From positions 186,001-250,000 of the forward strand of contig JADKBK010000042.1 in the NCBI GenBank assembly GCA_016715075.1: 64,000 bases of DNA, in the 5' to 3' direction. This document shows, piece by piece, positions 1 through 9,019 of the stretch. How positions within the stretch are numbered: position 1 is the first letter of the stretch; each line of letters opens with the position of its first letter. Position numbers and translations under genes: made by a program. The notes beneath the pieces were generated by a model. It was not told the DNA's origin. It did no database searches and worked only from the letters and a program-made list of their open reading frames with translations. Source of the stretch: Bacteroidales bacterium (GTDB taxonomy: Bacteria; Bacteroidota; Bacteroidia; Bacteroidales; VadinHA17).

Positions 1-1643
1 GCGATCCTGGTGAGCTGGATCCGGACATTTTATTTGACTGGCTTGGAAAAGTGGCAGTGGTCCTTCATAAATATCATCCCAAGGCTAAAATATGGGTGTC
101 GCCGCAGGTTTTTAAGCCGGGGAAGGAATGGTATTCCGCCTTTTACAGAAATGTAAATAAACAATATGACTGGTTTGGAGGTATTGTCTATGGGCCATGG
201 ATCCGCACTCCTCTTCCGGAGGTAAAGAAGCTGATAAATCAATCCGTTGCTGTGAGACTTTACCCCGACATCACACACAGCCTGAGCTGTCAGTACCCGG
301 TTCCTGAATGGGATCTGGCATTTGCCATGACATTAGGCAGGGAATGTATTAATCCCAGGCCTGAAGATGAAAAATATATTCACAATCTTTATTCAGGTCT
401 GGCCAGCGGAAGCATAAGCTATTCAGAGGGTACTAATGATGATGTGAACAAATTTGTCTGGAGCGGTCAGGACTGGGACCCGTCAATGCCGGTTACAGAA
501 ACACTCAGAGACTACGCCAGGTATTTTATTGGTCCAGGCTACACCGAAGGAGTAGCGCAGGGGCTCCTCGCTCTTGAGCGTAATTTCAGGGGAACCTTGC
601 TGACAAATGACAATGTGGAGAGGACTTTTGAGCAATGGCAGGACATGGAGAGGTCAGCATCAGAAAATGTCCTTGCTAATCCTCGTTTCCAGAGCGGCCT
701 TATCAGGGCATATTTTGATGCATATATTCAGAGGAGATTAATATATGAGACCCATCTTGAGCGTCAGGCGAGAAATACTCTCAGCCAGGCCGAAGCTCTG
801 GGATCATTGAATGCCATTTCTGAGGCACGAAACACACTTTTTCTGGCACATGAAAAGCCTGTATCAAAGGAATTAAAACAGCGTTGTTATGATCTTGCTG
901 ATTCACTATTCAGAAGCTTCGGAGCTCAGCTGACGATAGAGAAGCATCATGCTGCCGGAGGCAGGGGAAACTTCATTGACAATATTGATATACCGTTGAA
1001 TGACGCCATGTGGTTACTGGATCAGCTGGATAAGGCTGAAAATCATGGAGGAGAACCGGAACGGCTGGAAGCAATTGAAAGAATTCTCCACAGAACTGAT
1101 CCCGGACCCGGAGGTTTCTATGACGATTTTGGAAGCCCGTCTTCATGGAAAAGGGTAAAGTCAGAAAAGAGCTGGGCAGAAGATCCGGGAAGTCTGGAAT
1201 CACCGCGTGTCAGCTTTGGAGTAGGCCTGACAGGTGTTGATTGGGTACATGAGGTTGTTGCAAAAGGTTTTGAAGGTCAGACAACACCATTAGCCTGGAT
1301 GAATCAGATCAATACATTATACGACACTCCGCTCGAAATTGAATATAATAACCTAGATACCAGTGCAGCATACACTCTCAGGATAGCCTATACCGGACGC
1401 TTCCGGTCAAATATGAAACTGACAGCAGATGGAGTAACGATACATGATTATATACGAATGGGCACAAAACCGCTGTTCGAGTTTTCCCTCCCGGAAAAAG
1501 TAACAAATGATGGGGAAGTCAGGTTTAAATGGACGTGCGGACAGGATGATTCGGGAGAGGGTGAACGGGGTTCTCAGGTTGCGGAGATCTGGCTAATCAG
1601 AAAAAGTAAAAAGATAAAAATTAATAATTTTCCACGGGGTTAA
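1..1643 (+). CDS. Secreted glycosidase-like protein, C-terminal part (cut by window edge)
   Basis: The frame is open from base 3, so the gene begins upstream of the window; the GTG at 51 is an internal codon, not the start. It is a paralog of the gene at 9020-11359: both share D-P-G at the start of this fragment, then KYHP, a PDITHSLSCQYPVP-type segment (here) or PDLTHTVRCQYPVE (there), the signature YS-(E/D)-G-x-x-DDVNK-x-x-WS, and a closing beta-rich part ending AEIWLIRK or CDIWLLKK. The visible part would be the second half of a TIM-barrel-like domain, a helical middle and a C-terminal beta domain. The full paralog has an N-terminal part resembling the GH67-type alpha-glucuronidase N domain, so a glycoside hydrolase role in the periplasm or at the surface is inferred; substrate unknown. 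No frameshift is seen in this copy. Confidence 0.6.
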   Translation, partial: DPGELDPDILFDWLGKVAVVLHKYHPKAKIWVSPQVFKPGKEWYSAFYRNVNKQYDWFGGIVYGPWIRTPLPEVKKLINQSVAVRLYPDITHSLSCQYPVPEWDLAFAMTLGRECINPRPEDEKYIHNLYSGLASGSISYSEGTNDDVNKFVWSGQDWDPSMPVTETLRDYARYFIGPGYTEGVAQGLLALERNFRGTLLTNDNVERTFEQWQDMERSASENVLANPRFQSGLIRAYFDAYIQRRLIYETHLERQARNTLSQAEALGSLNAISEARNTLFLAHEKPVSKELKQRCYDLADSLFRSFGAQLTIEKHHAAGGRGNFIDNIDIPLNDAMWLLDQLDKAENHGGEPERLEAIERILHRTDPGPGGFYDDFGSPSSWKRVKSEKSWAEDPGSLESPRVSFGVGLTGVDWVHEVVAKGFEGQTTPLAWMNQINTLYDTPLEIEYNNLDTSAAYTLRIAYTGRFRSNMKLTADGVTIHDYIRMGTKPLFEFSLPEKVTNDGEVRFKWTCGQDDSGEGERGSQVAEIWLIRKSKKIKINNFPRG

Positions 1644-2066
1644 CTGCCTGAGTGTAATACTTCAGTATTCTGGTAACAAATTATATAATCTGCTGTTGCT
1701 CATTAATAAAAGTTAATCTTCTTTGCAATACGTTTGCAAGCATTTCTAAAACAAACACCATAATACCCTGAAAAGCAATATTAAAAGATGATTGTATTGG
1801 ATACCGTGAAACTCCGTGGTAATAACTCCGTGAAACAGGGTTAAGCCTTTTAGATCGATTTATTCAGAATATTTTGGGAATCATTCTCCCTCTCTAAGCC
1901 AGTGGCAGAGGCTATATGAGGGGCCATGCATCACATTTCCGGAAATCTGATATGGTTTCAATTTCCAGAAGGCAAGATGTTTATAAAGTTCAACTCCGTG
2001 GTCAACACTTTTAGTATCGATTTATCAAATCTGAGATGCTGTGGCGGATTTTCGCCAAGAAATGGA
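1644..2066. other. Intergenic region, no gene supported
   Basis: No convincing coding sequence on either strand. It holds degenerate words of the AACTCCGTG type (about 1806-1835 and 1989-2003), which resemble the dispersed CTCTGTG-type repeats elsewhere in the window. Two short stretches with ATCGATTTAT-like words flank the area. It lies where the rest of the truncated hydroxypyruvate reductase (2067-2378, minus) should be, but I see no continuation of that protein here. Confidence 0.5.
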
Positions 2067-2378
2067 TCAATGTTCCACATTATCATATCTGACTGCATAA
2101 TTACAATACGCAACTCCTCCTGCTGTGCTAAGAACAGAGAATATGTAGGCGTCCCATTTCTCTCTAAGCTGACCTATTACCGCAGTACAATCATTCCCGA
2201 TTCTTTCAGTCATACCTTCCCTGGTAAGGTTCTCCCGGGCCACCCAGACTTCAGTCCTGTAACCTGCTTCAGAAAGGATCTTTAGCCATTCATCACCTGG
2301 CAAAAGCATGGTTACCAGAATACGCTTTATCCCTGAAGGGTTAAAGGTTTTCCAGTTTTCTGCAGCATTCATGGTCAA
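2067..2378 (-). pseudogene. Truncated hydroxypyruvate reductase (N-terminal fragment only)
   Basis: A 103-residue frame whose second half matches the N-terminal substrate-binding part of HPR1-type hydroxypyruvate/glyoxylate reductases of the D-2-hydroxyacid dehydrogenase family. The recognisable blocks are IGQL-x-E-x-W, then AGG-x-AY-x-NYAV-x-YDNV. Family members are about 310-390 residues and carry a Rossmann NAD domain plus the catalytic Arg, Glu and His after this point; all of that is missing. The frame stops just after the NYAV block and the following 420 bases show no continuation. It starts 7 bases after the stop of the upstream acyltransferase gene, so it may once have been co-transcribed with it. 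It is read as a decayed remnant; a short functional protein is unlikely. Confidence 0.6.
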
Positions 2379-2385
2379 TTGATTA

Positions 2386-3507
2386 TTACAATTTTATAAA
2401 TATTTTTCTTTTATAAAGAATGTATGCCGGGATAAAAAGAATCCCCACATACAGCAATGCATAGATCATGCTTACAAATTCAGGAGCACCACCGACAGAT
2501 GTAAAGAAATTGAAGAAATGGTCATTCAGAGTGCTTCCTCCCAGTTTGATCCCATAGAAGAATAGAGCAAAGATATCAGCCAGAACATAAATGGCTATGG
2601 CATTTGATCCATATATTACACCGAAGCCGGCTCCCTTCCGGTAATTGAGAATATCAACAACAAAAATCGATGCAGCCAGCGTCATTGAAGCCAGTCCCGA
2701 TGTGAACATGACAAATGAACTTGTCCAGATATTCTCATTTAAAGGAAAAATCCAATTCCAGGCAACTCCTATAATGGTTGCAAGAAATCCCAGTAAAAAA
2801 AGCCACATCACCCTGTATTCATTCGACTTAATCTTAAGCAGCAGCGTTCCTGCCAGCATACCGGTGATCCCGGTAACAATTGAAGGAAATGTGCTTAATA
2901 TTCCTTCCGGATCCCAGACGTCCTGGTACAATTTGCCCGGCATAAATCTGTTATCTATCCACTGGGCAATATTTATATCACGTTCCAGCATTACCTTCCC
3001 ATAGCCAGGATATGGGATAAAATTAATTACAAGCCAGTAAGCGATGAGTATGAATGCAGCTATCAAGGCCTGAGTTTTCCAGCTGGTATTAAGGAAAATT
3101 AATCCGCAGACAAGAAAGACGATCGCAATCCTGTGGAGAGTTCCTGTATACCGTATATCTGCAAAATTAAAATCAGGAAACAATCCCAGAATATTAAGCA
3201 ACATTCCAACGGCAAATATTTTTACAGAACGTCCGATCAGCTTTGGATACATTTTTGATGGGCTCATTCCAGCCTCAAGTCTTTTCGTATAAGCAAAAGC
3301 TATGGCAACACCGACAATAAAAAGGAAGAATGGTGCAATAAGATCTGTAGGAGTAATACCATTCCAGTGTGTATGATTTAAGGGTGCATAAACATTATCG
3401 CCGTTACCCGGAAAATTTACCAGGATCATTGCTGCTATTGTTATTCCACGAAATGCGTCGAGGGAAATCAATCGCCCTCCTGTTTCATAAGGACCTGTCT
3501 GATTCAT
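2386..3507 (-). CDS. HGSNAT/NagX-like transmembrane acyltransferase
   Basis: A 373-residue polytopic inner-membrane protein of the COG4299 group (heparan-alpha-glucosaminide N-acetyltransferase-like, related to NagX and DUF5009). The N-terminus has the family opening RLISLDAFRG followed by a first membrane helix, then NHTHWNGITPTDLIAPFFLF, the conserved segment with the His-Trp-x-Gly and Asp-Leu-(I/V)-x-P-x-F-x-F features. About ten hydrophobic helices follow. In this family acetyl groups are moved from cytoplasmic acetyl-CoA to amino sugars at the membrane. The neighbour 3586-5613 is a GH20 beta-hexosaminidase on the same strand, a pairing that fits amino-sugar glycan use. The substrate itself is not shown by the sequence. 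Confidence 0.8.
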   Translation of the reverse strand: MNQTGPYETGGRLISLDAFRGITIAAMILVNFPGNGDNVYAPLNHTHWNGITPTDLIAPFFLFIVGVAIAFAYTKRLEAGMSPSKMYPKLIGRSVKIFAVGMLLNILGLFPDFNFADIRYTGTLHRIAIVFLVCGLIFLNTSWKTQALIAAFILIAYWLVINFIPYPGYGKVMLERDINIAQWIDNRFMPGKLYQDVWDPEGILSTFPSIVTGITGMLAGTLLLKIKSNEYRVMWLFLLGFLATIIGVAWNWIFPLNENIWTSSFVMFTSGLASMTLAASIFVVDILNYRKGAGFGVIYGSNAIAIYVLADIFALFFYGIKLGGSTLNDHFFNFFTSVGGAPEFVSMIYALLYVGILFIPAYILYKRKIFIKL

Positions 3508-3585
3508 TTGAAATATTTTGTTTATTTATCTGATGAAATATCTTTAATAATAATAGTTTGGTTATCATTTTAATGATTGGTTATA

Positions 3586-5613
3586 TCATCTGCCGGCAGT
3601 TTCAATCAGTTCTTCAATGGCGGTGACCACCTGCAGTTCGCATCTTCCTCCCTGCTCCTTAGCCTTTTCTGTTAAATCGAGGCATTTTTCTTTCCATCCC
3701 GGGGGCGGCTTTGACCCGTTCTTAAGGTAGCCAACAGCCTGCAGGCCTTTCTCTGAGATCTTTGCAAGGTTTTCAGAGAGTATTGAAGCCTCAGCGAGTA
3801 CAGGTGATTTTCTTACAGCTTCCCTGAAGCCGGCACTATTATCTTTCCACATTTTCAGATGATGAATAATAATATCTTCGAGTTTCTTATCTCTTGTACT
3901 GCAATATGTTGTGACAATATTTCTGAATTCCCTTGCAACTTTCTGATCGGGTGTGGCCACATCGGCGATTTTGGTATAGGGAGAAAAGACTGTGTACATA
4001 GTATCACCGGCATTACGTTCATAGATTTTAAGCGGCTCTATTACATCTACCAGCACCTCAAGAGCTTTCGTGTCATATGAATCGGCAAGTCTGCGCATCA
4101 GCATCTCCTTGTTTTTAAGATGTGTTGATCCCATGCCTTCAAGCAGAAGGCTTATACGGTCCAGTCTTCTGTACATTTCATCAACATCTGTCACAGAGGC
4201 ATCAGACCAAAGTCTTTCTGCAATTGCAGCTGTCCGTGGCCATATCCGCGAATCAACAGTTTCAGGTGTGACATGCTCCGTCCACATTGTAGCCTCACCC
4301 CCTACTATAAGCTTCTGCTCTTCAGGAGTAAGAATGGTGTTGACCGGTACAGGATCGACAAGATAGTGAAAGTCGGCAGGCTGAATCAGATCAATGTAAT
4401 AACCAGTCGACAGCAGACTTGTATAACCGTTTTTTGCAGCTTCCACAAGCGACTCGGTGCCCCGCCAGGACTGTATCATTATATCATGCGGTACACCCGG
4501 CCTGAGTATCTCATCCCATCCCATCATCTTCTTTCCGTTCTTTTTGAGAATAGGCAGCAATCTGCTGATGAATTCAGTTTCCAGCTCCCTGTATGTTGTC
4601 ATTCCCTTACTATCCATATAAGCTTTAATATCAGGATTTCTGTCCCAATCCTTCCCTGTATTCTCGTCTCCGCCAATATGAAAATATTCATCAGGAAACA
4701 GCTGAGCCATTTCTGTAAAAAGAGTGTCAAGGAACTTATAAGTATAATCTTTTGTAACATCCAGTGCCGGATCAAAAACACCAAAATACCTCTGCAGCTC
4801 ATAATCTCGCTTAACGCTTGCAAGTTCAGGATATGCCTTAAGCCATGATGTACATTGACCCGGAATATCAAACTCAGGTATAATGCGGATCCCGCGCTGA
4901 TCGGCATAGGCAATGATCTCCTTTATGTTTTCCTGTGTGTAATAATTACCCTCGGCACCCACCTCGTGCAATCTCGGGTAAACCTTTGACTCTATACCAA
5001 ACATCTGATCTTCTGTAAGATGAAGGTGCAATACATTCATCTTGACCGATGCCATACAATCAAGAGTCCTTTTTACGACATCCATAGGCATCCAGTGAAG
5101 GGTGATATCTAGAAGCAGCCCCCTCCATGGAAACCTCGGTGCATCGTTTATTTCCACCCCAGGAAAATAATATCCGGCATCGTCAACACTTATCAGTTGC
5201 TGCAGGGTCTCAAGGCCGCGTATAGCTCCCAGATCAGTGTTGGCAACGATCCTTACCTGTTTTGAGCCAGAGATCAGCTGGTAACTCTCATCCTCATAAA
5301 GCTTAACGGCTGCAGAACGCTTCACATCAATCAGCAGGCCGGCTGATCTTGAACTGTCTTTCGATGTGATCATTCCCTGCAAAAAGAAAAATCCCATCCG
5401 GTTATCAAGTCGTCTGAGTGACCGTGTGGCTTCACTGTAGACCCTTTCACCAGGATGACCGCTAATTCCGATAGTGAAGCTCTTCTTTATCCGGAATTTC
5501 TCACCCGTAGGCTTAACTGATCGTGGTACCGGCATAAGATCCAATGTTCTGTCCTGGCTGAAAGAAGGAACATTTAAAAGAAGAATCATACTTATCAGTA
5601 ATATCCTTGCCAT
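3586..5613 (-). CDS. GH20 beta-N-acetylhexosaminidase, exported
   Basis: 675 residues with a Sec signal peptide (about 1-19, ending SFSQ). A GH20b-type alpha/beta domain (about 25-145) precedes the GH20 TIM barrel (about 150-500). The barrel shows RGLLLD, the HLHLTED block, IPEFDIPGQ and, near residues 312-318, HIGGDEN, which carries the Asp-Glu pair: Glu is the acid/base and Asp assists the substrate acetamido group. MWTEHV and a Trp-rich end of the barrel also fit. The last 170 residues are helical. The enzyme removes terminal beta-linked GlcNAc or GalNAc from glycans in the periplasm or at the surface. It lies 78 bases upstream of the NagX-like acyltransferase on the same strand, so the two may be co-transcribed. 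Confidence 0.93.
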   Translation of the reverse strand: MARILLISMILLLNVPSFSQDRTLDLMPVPRSVKPTGEKFRIKKSFTIGISGHPGERVYSEATRSLRRLDNRMGFFFLQGMITSKDSSRSAGLLIDVKRSAAVKLYEDESYQLISGSKQVRIVANTDLGAIRGLETLQQLISVDDAGYYFPGVEINDAPRFPWRGLLLDITLHWMPMDVVKRTLDCMASVKMNVLHLHLTEDQMFGIESKVYPRLHEVGAEGNYYTQENIKEIIAYADQRGIRIIPEFDIPGQCTSWLKAYPELASVKRDYELQRYFGVFDPALDVTKDYTYKFLDTLFTEMAQLFPDEYFHIGGDENTGKDWDRNPDIKAYMDSKGMTTYRELETEFISRLLPILKKNGKKMMGWDEILRPGVPHDIMIQSWRGTESLVEAAKNGYTSLLSTGYYIDLIQPADFHYLVDPVPVNTILTPEEQKLIVGGEATMWTEHVTPETVDSRIWPRTAAIAERLWSDASVTDVDEMYRRLDRISLLLEGMGSTHLKNKEMLMRRLADSYDTKALEVLVDVIEPLKIYERNAGDTMYTVFSPYTKIADVATPDQKVAREFRNIVTTYCSTRDKKLEDIIIHHLKMWKDNSAGFREAVRKSPVLAEASILSENLAKISEKGLQAVGYLKNGSKPPPGWKEKCLDLTEKAKEQGGRCELQVVTAIEELIETAGR

Positions 5614-5948
5614 GGCTTATTTTTAAGGTGTATAAATCAATTTAAAGATACAAATTTCAGAGGAATAAGGATGTCGCCTGATTACCAGGCCAAAAGCAGA
5701 ATGTACTTGGCAGACAACCGAAATTCATGCCCTCTCTGCAAAATAACAATATGTAACGAATAAATACTTCCGGTATTTTACTGATTTTGTATGGTTAATT
5801 ATCCAAAAAATGGATGGGCCTGACCTCTATCCGCTTTAATCAGTTAAAAAACCATAATCAATCGGCAAAAACTCATTGCAGGAATTCATCAGGATTGGAT
5901 AAGTTTGATAGCTGAATCAACAACTGTAAAATTCAAATATAAAAGCTC
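5614..5948. other. Divergent intergenic region
   Basis: 335 bases between the start of the GH20 gene (minus) and the start of the beta-helix gene (plus). It is AT-rich. The only element I can support is the plus-strand promoter at 5876-5907; no clear -7 box for the GH20 gene was found and no small gene is convincing. Confidence 0.5.
5876..5907 (+). promoter_or_regulatory. Putative Bacteroidota-type promoter of the beta-helix gene
   Basis: A perfect -7 box TAAGTTTG (TAnnTTTG consensus) lies at 5900-5907. A partial -33 element ATTG is at 5875-5878, 21 bases upstream. Initiation would fall near 5913, giving a leader of about 36 bases before the ATG at 5949. Confidence 0.5.
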
Positions 5949-8912
5949 ATGAAAAGTTACCTCTTCTCTGTGTGTCTTTTTACTTTCATGATAATCAATA
6001 ATTCTTTTAGCCAGATTACAGACCTGAACAGAGAAGGGAAACTCCTCCAGGGTGATAAATGGATTAAATTCGGCTATCCTGAAAAAGCGGATTTTTATGT
6101 TTCACCTGCGGGAGATGACAGCTGGTCGGGAACTCTTCCACAACCCAACGGCGACAAAAGTGATGGGCCGTTTCGTACAATTGAAAGGTCACAAAAGGCT
6201 GTCAGGGATCTGAAATCCAGGGTATTTTTTCCAAAAGATCCTCCTGTTGAAAAAAGATGGATTGGATCTCCACATCCTTTCGGAAAGGGAAAGGACATAT
6301 TGGTATATATCAGGGATGGCCATTATTCGCTTGAAAAGCCTTTGTTATTTGAGTCTGAAGACGGTGGGGAAAGGGTTGAGACTAATCTGCCTACCGGAGC
6401 GTTTGAATACCATAAACTGAAAGACCACTATGTTACATATGCGGCATATCCCGGTGAAAAACCGGTAATTTCAGGTGAGAAGCCTGTCTCAGGCTGGAAA
6501 AAATCGGGGAACATCTGGATTGCCCCTTTCGATGGCGACACCGCTGCCATGCTTATAGTCAATGGTAAGATGATGACACTTGCCAGGACACCTGACACAG
6601 GCTATTTTGTCCCTCCGGCAATATCTGTTACCACGGGAGAACTGCATTTCAACAAAGGAGATATAAAGCCATGGAAAGATCTGGAAGGAAACAGGATAAT
6701 AATGTTGCTCCGCTGGCATACAGGTATCAATTCAATAGCAAAAGTTGATGAAAAGAACAGGGTAGCTACTTTCAAAACACCACAGGATGGGGTAGTTATC
6801 GTGCCGCCCAGGTATTATATTGAAAATATAAAATCGCTTATGGATTCACCCGGTGAGTGGTTTTTCGATAAAAAACTTAAAGAGTTGTCTTTTATTCCTG
6901 AAAAAGGGATGAATGATCCCGCCAGGATCAGTGCAGGAGTAACACTCCTTGGTCAGCTGATTGATGTTAATGGGAAAATGGGTAAGCCTGTCAGGAACCT
7001 GAGGTTCTACGGGCTTACTCTTGAGGGGACCAATTCTGGCAGCAGTGCGGTGACATTCAGATTTGCCCATGCCTGCGAATTTGGTGACAATGAAACAAGA
7101 TCATGCGGAGGTACAGCAATTTCAGTTAAGGAAGGTTGCTACCAGACACGTATCCTGAATAATATATTTGAAACTATCGATAATGGAGGTATATATATTA
7201 TCGGGCCATCCAAACCAGGCGACGGAAGGGAGATCACCAGGGAAGCTTTAGTTTCCTATAACAAATTCTCTAATTGCGGGGGTATGAATATTTATGCCAG
7301 TTATACATTATATACTACAATATCACATAATTATATCACAAAAACAAGGGGCAGATACGGAATAGACATCGGGGGCTGGGCAAACCAGGAGGAAGCCATT
7401 GATGGTGGTTATATTGTTGAGTACAACCATCTTGATGATGTTCAGCTTGGGGCAGATGATTCCGGTGCAATTAAAACTGCCGGCATGACATTCAATTCAA
7501 TAGTCCGTGGGAATCTTATTCATTCCGTAAATGCAGGATTCTTCAACGATAATGTCGGATTCTGGTTTGATAATATGTCAGCAGGATGGACCTCGGAAGA
7601 GAATATATTTTATAATCTTGAACAGGGGGAAATGAAACTGTGCGCCGCTCTCATAGAAGACAACATCTACAGGAATAATTTCACAATAGAGCCTCCTGTG
7701 AATGCCCCGGAGATAATAATTGACGGAAAGCCTGTCTTAACTGAGAGTAATTTAAGGACAGAGGCTGCATCAAAAACAGCATCCGGTGCAATTTCAGCAG
7801 GAAGTTCGATAATTATTTCCGCAGATGTTTTCAACAGCGGATCAACAGGTATGAATGAAGTTGAACTCTATATTGATGGTAAGATCTATGAAAAAAAACT
7901 TTTCCCTGTCATAAAAAATAATTCCAGGAAAATTGCCTTTGAGGTCAGGATTTATGATGAAGGAGAACATAGTATAGCAATCGGTTCAACCAGTTATCAG
8001 ACTATAAAAATTGAGGGTAAGAAGCCCTATGTAGTGTTTGAAGATTTCAGACTATCTGAAAACAGAGCCCTTAACGGGGAGTCAGTCAAAGCCACTGCAA
8101 TGGCAAAGAATCTTACTTCAGCAGTTCAGAAAATGGATGTGTCGTTCTATACAGACAATACTGTGTCAGCAAAAAAGTCAATTGAATTGAAAGAAAATGA
8201 ATCACGGGAAATAGTTTTTGATGTAACTGCAAAACCAGGACAACATAAACTAAGAGTAGAGAACAGCGCAGTAAAAGAGCTCTCGGTTTTTGAGTCTGTA
8301 CCTGTTGATATTTCAAAAATGGAGATCTTTCAGTATTGTTCTGCCAAGGCAAAGCCATTCAGTATAGAATCTGATCCCGGGGCAAACAGGTTCAGTATAA
8401 CTGCAGGGGGATCTGATTTTTATCACGCTGAGGATTCCTATGCCGCTGCTTATCTTAAGGGCATTAAGGGGGATTTTGTGGCAACGGTTACGATTGTCAG
8501 TTTTGGTAACCGTACTCATGAATGGTTCCGGTCAGGTCTTTTCGTACGTAATGATATTTCCAGGAGCTTCGACGTGCAGCCCGGCAGCAAAGGATCTGTG
8601 CTTGTCTTCGGAACACCTGGCCGGGCAGGAATTGAGTATGATGAATTTGCAAATGGCTGTATGCATAAGGCGAGCAGCCAGAACCTGCCGGAAAATTCAA
8701 AAACTCCTGTTTACCTGAAGTTAGTCAGGCACGGCAACAGTTTCAGCGGTTATATAAGTCTTGATGGAAAGAACTGGATAATTGAGCGGCATACAAAGGA
8801 TATTCCGGGTATAGCAGAAACGGTGGACCTTGGACTTGCAGCAGGCGGCCCTGATAAACAACAATACCGGGTTAACTTTGCAGACTGGAAAATTGAGACA
8901 GCAATGGAATAG
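5949..8912 (+). CDS. Secreted right-handed beta-helix glycosidase-like protein (GH141/GH120-like)
   Basis: 987 residues with a Sec signal peptide (ends NSFSQ near residue 22). After it comes FYVSPAGDDSWSGTLPQPN and DGPFRTIERSQKAVRD, the opening typical of parallel beta-helix enzymes of the GH141/GH120 type. A helix with repeated N-x-(I/F)-x3-G turns runs to about residue 580 (for example NNIFETIDNGGIYIIG). Two CARDB-like beta-sandwich repeats follow (about 600-780), then a DUF1349/concanavalin-like domain (about 790-985) containing WFRSGLFVR and GYISLDGKNW. Characterised relatives act on fucose- or xylose-containing polysaccharides; the substrate here is not established. The gene is followed after 107 bases by the glycosidase-like gene at 9020 on the same strand, with a dispersed repeat in the gap. 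Confidence 0.7.
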   Translation: MKSYLFSVCLFTFMIINNSFSQITDLNREGKLLQGDKWIKFGYPEKADFYVSPAGDDSWSGTLPQPNGDKSDGPFRTIERSQKAVRDLKSRVFFPKDPPVEKRWIGSPHPFGKGKDILVYIRDGHYSLEKPLLFESEDGGERVETNLPTGAFEYHKLKDHYVTYAAYPGEKPVISGEKPVSGWKKSGNIWIAPFDGDTAAMLIVNGKMMTLARTPDTGYFVPPAISVTTGELHFNKGDIKPWKDLEGNRIIMLLRWHTGINSIAKVDEKNRVATFKTPQDGVVIVPPRYYIENIKSLMDSPGEWFFDKKLKELSFIPEKGMNDPARISAGVTLLGQLIDVNGKMGKPVRNLRFYGLTLEGTNSGSSAVTFRFAHACEFGDNETRSCGGTAISVKEGCYQTRILNNIFETIDNGGIYIIGPSKPGDGREITREALVSYNKFSNCGGMNIYASYTLYTTISHNYITKTRGRYGIDIGGWANQEEAIDGGYIVEYNHLDDVQLGADDSGAIKTAGMTFNSIVRGNLIHSVNAGFFNDNVGFWFDNMSAGWTSEENIFYNLEQGEMKLCAALIEDNIYRNNFTIEPPVNAPEIIIDGKPVLTESNLRTEAASKTASGAISAGSSIIISADVFNSGSTGMNEVELYIDGKIYEKKLFPVIKNNSRKIAFEVRIYDEGEHSIAIGSTSYQTIKIEGKKPYVVFEDFRLSENRALNGESVKATAMAKNLTSAVQKMDVSFYTDNTVSAKKSIELKENESREIVFDVTAKPGQHKLRVENSAVKELSVFESVPVDISKMEIFQYCSAKAKPFSIESDPGANRFSITAGGSDFYHAEDSYAAAYLKGIKGDFVATVTIVSFGNRTHEWFRSGLFVRNDISRSFDVQPGSKGSVLVFGTPGRAGIEYDEFANGCMHKASSQNLPENSKTPVYLKLVRHGNSFSGYISLDGKNWIIERHTKDIPGIAETVDLGLAAGGPDKQQYRVNFADWKIETAME

Positions 8913-8940
8913 TACCATTAATGTATATACTTTATAATGC

Positions 8941-8990
8941 TTTTTCCCTTTGTGTCCTTTGTGAAACCCTTTGTGCGACTTTATGTTTAA
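8941..8990. repeat. Dispersed CCTTTGTGT-type intergenic repeat, copy 1
   Basis: Three imperfect copies of the word C(C/T)TTTGTG in 50 bases, ending in TTTATGTTTAAC. The same words recur at 35376-35455, 36250-36358 and 56363-56452. This copy has one arm only, with no inverted partner. Confidence 0.65.
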
Positions 8991-9019
8991 CAACAATTGA
9001 AAGAAACAAATAGAGCGAT

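Noticed and set aside
1926..2285. 119-residue plus-strand frame
   Set aside because: Antisense to the hydroxypyruvate reductase remnant, whose frame gives recognisable family blocks; the plus frame shows none.
4273..4848. 191-residue plus-strand frame within the GH20 gene
   Set aside because: Antisense to the conserved GH20 catalytic barrel and without any recognisable domain.
5614..5948. Riboswitch or small RNA in the divergent gap
   Set aside because: No stable conserved-looking helix or terminator pair was found, only a promoter-like box.
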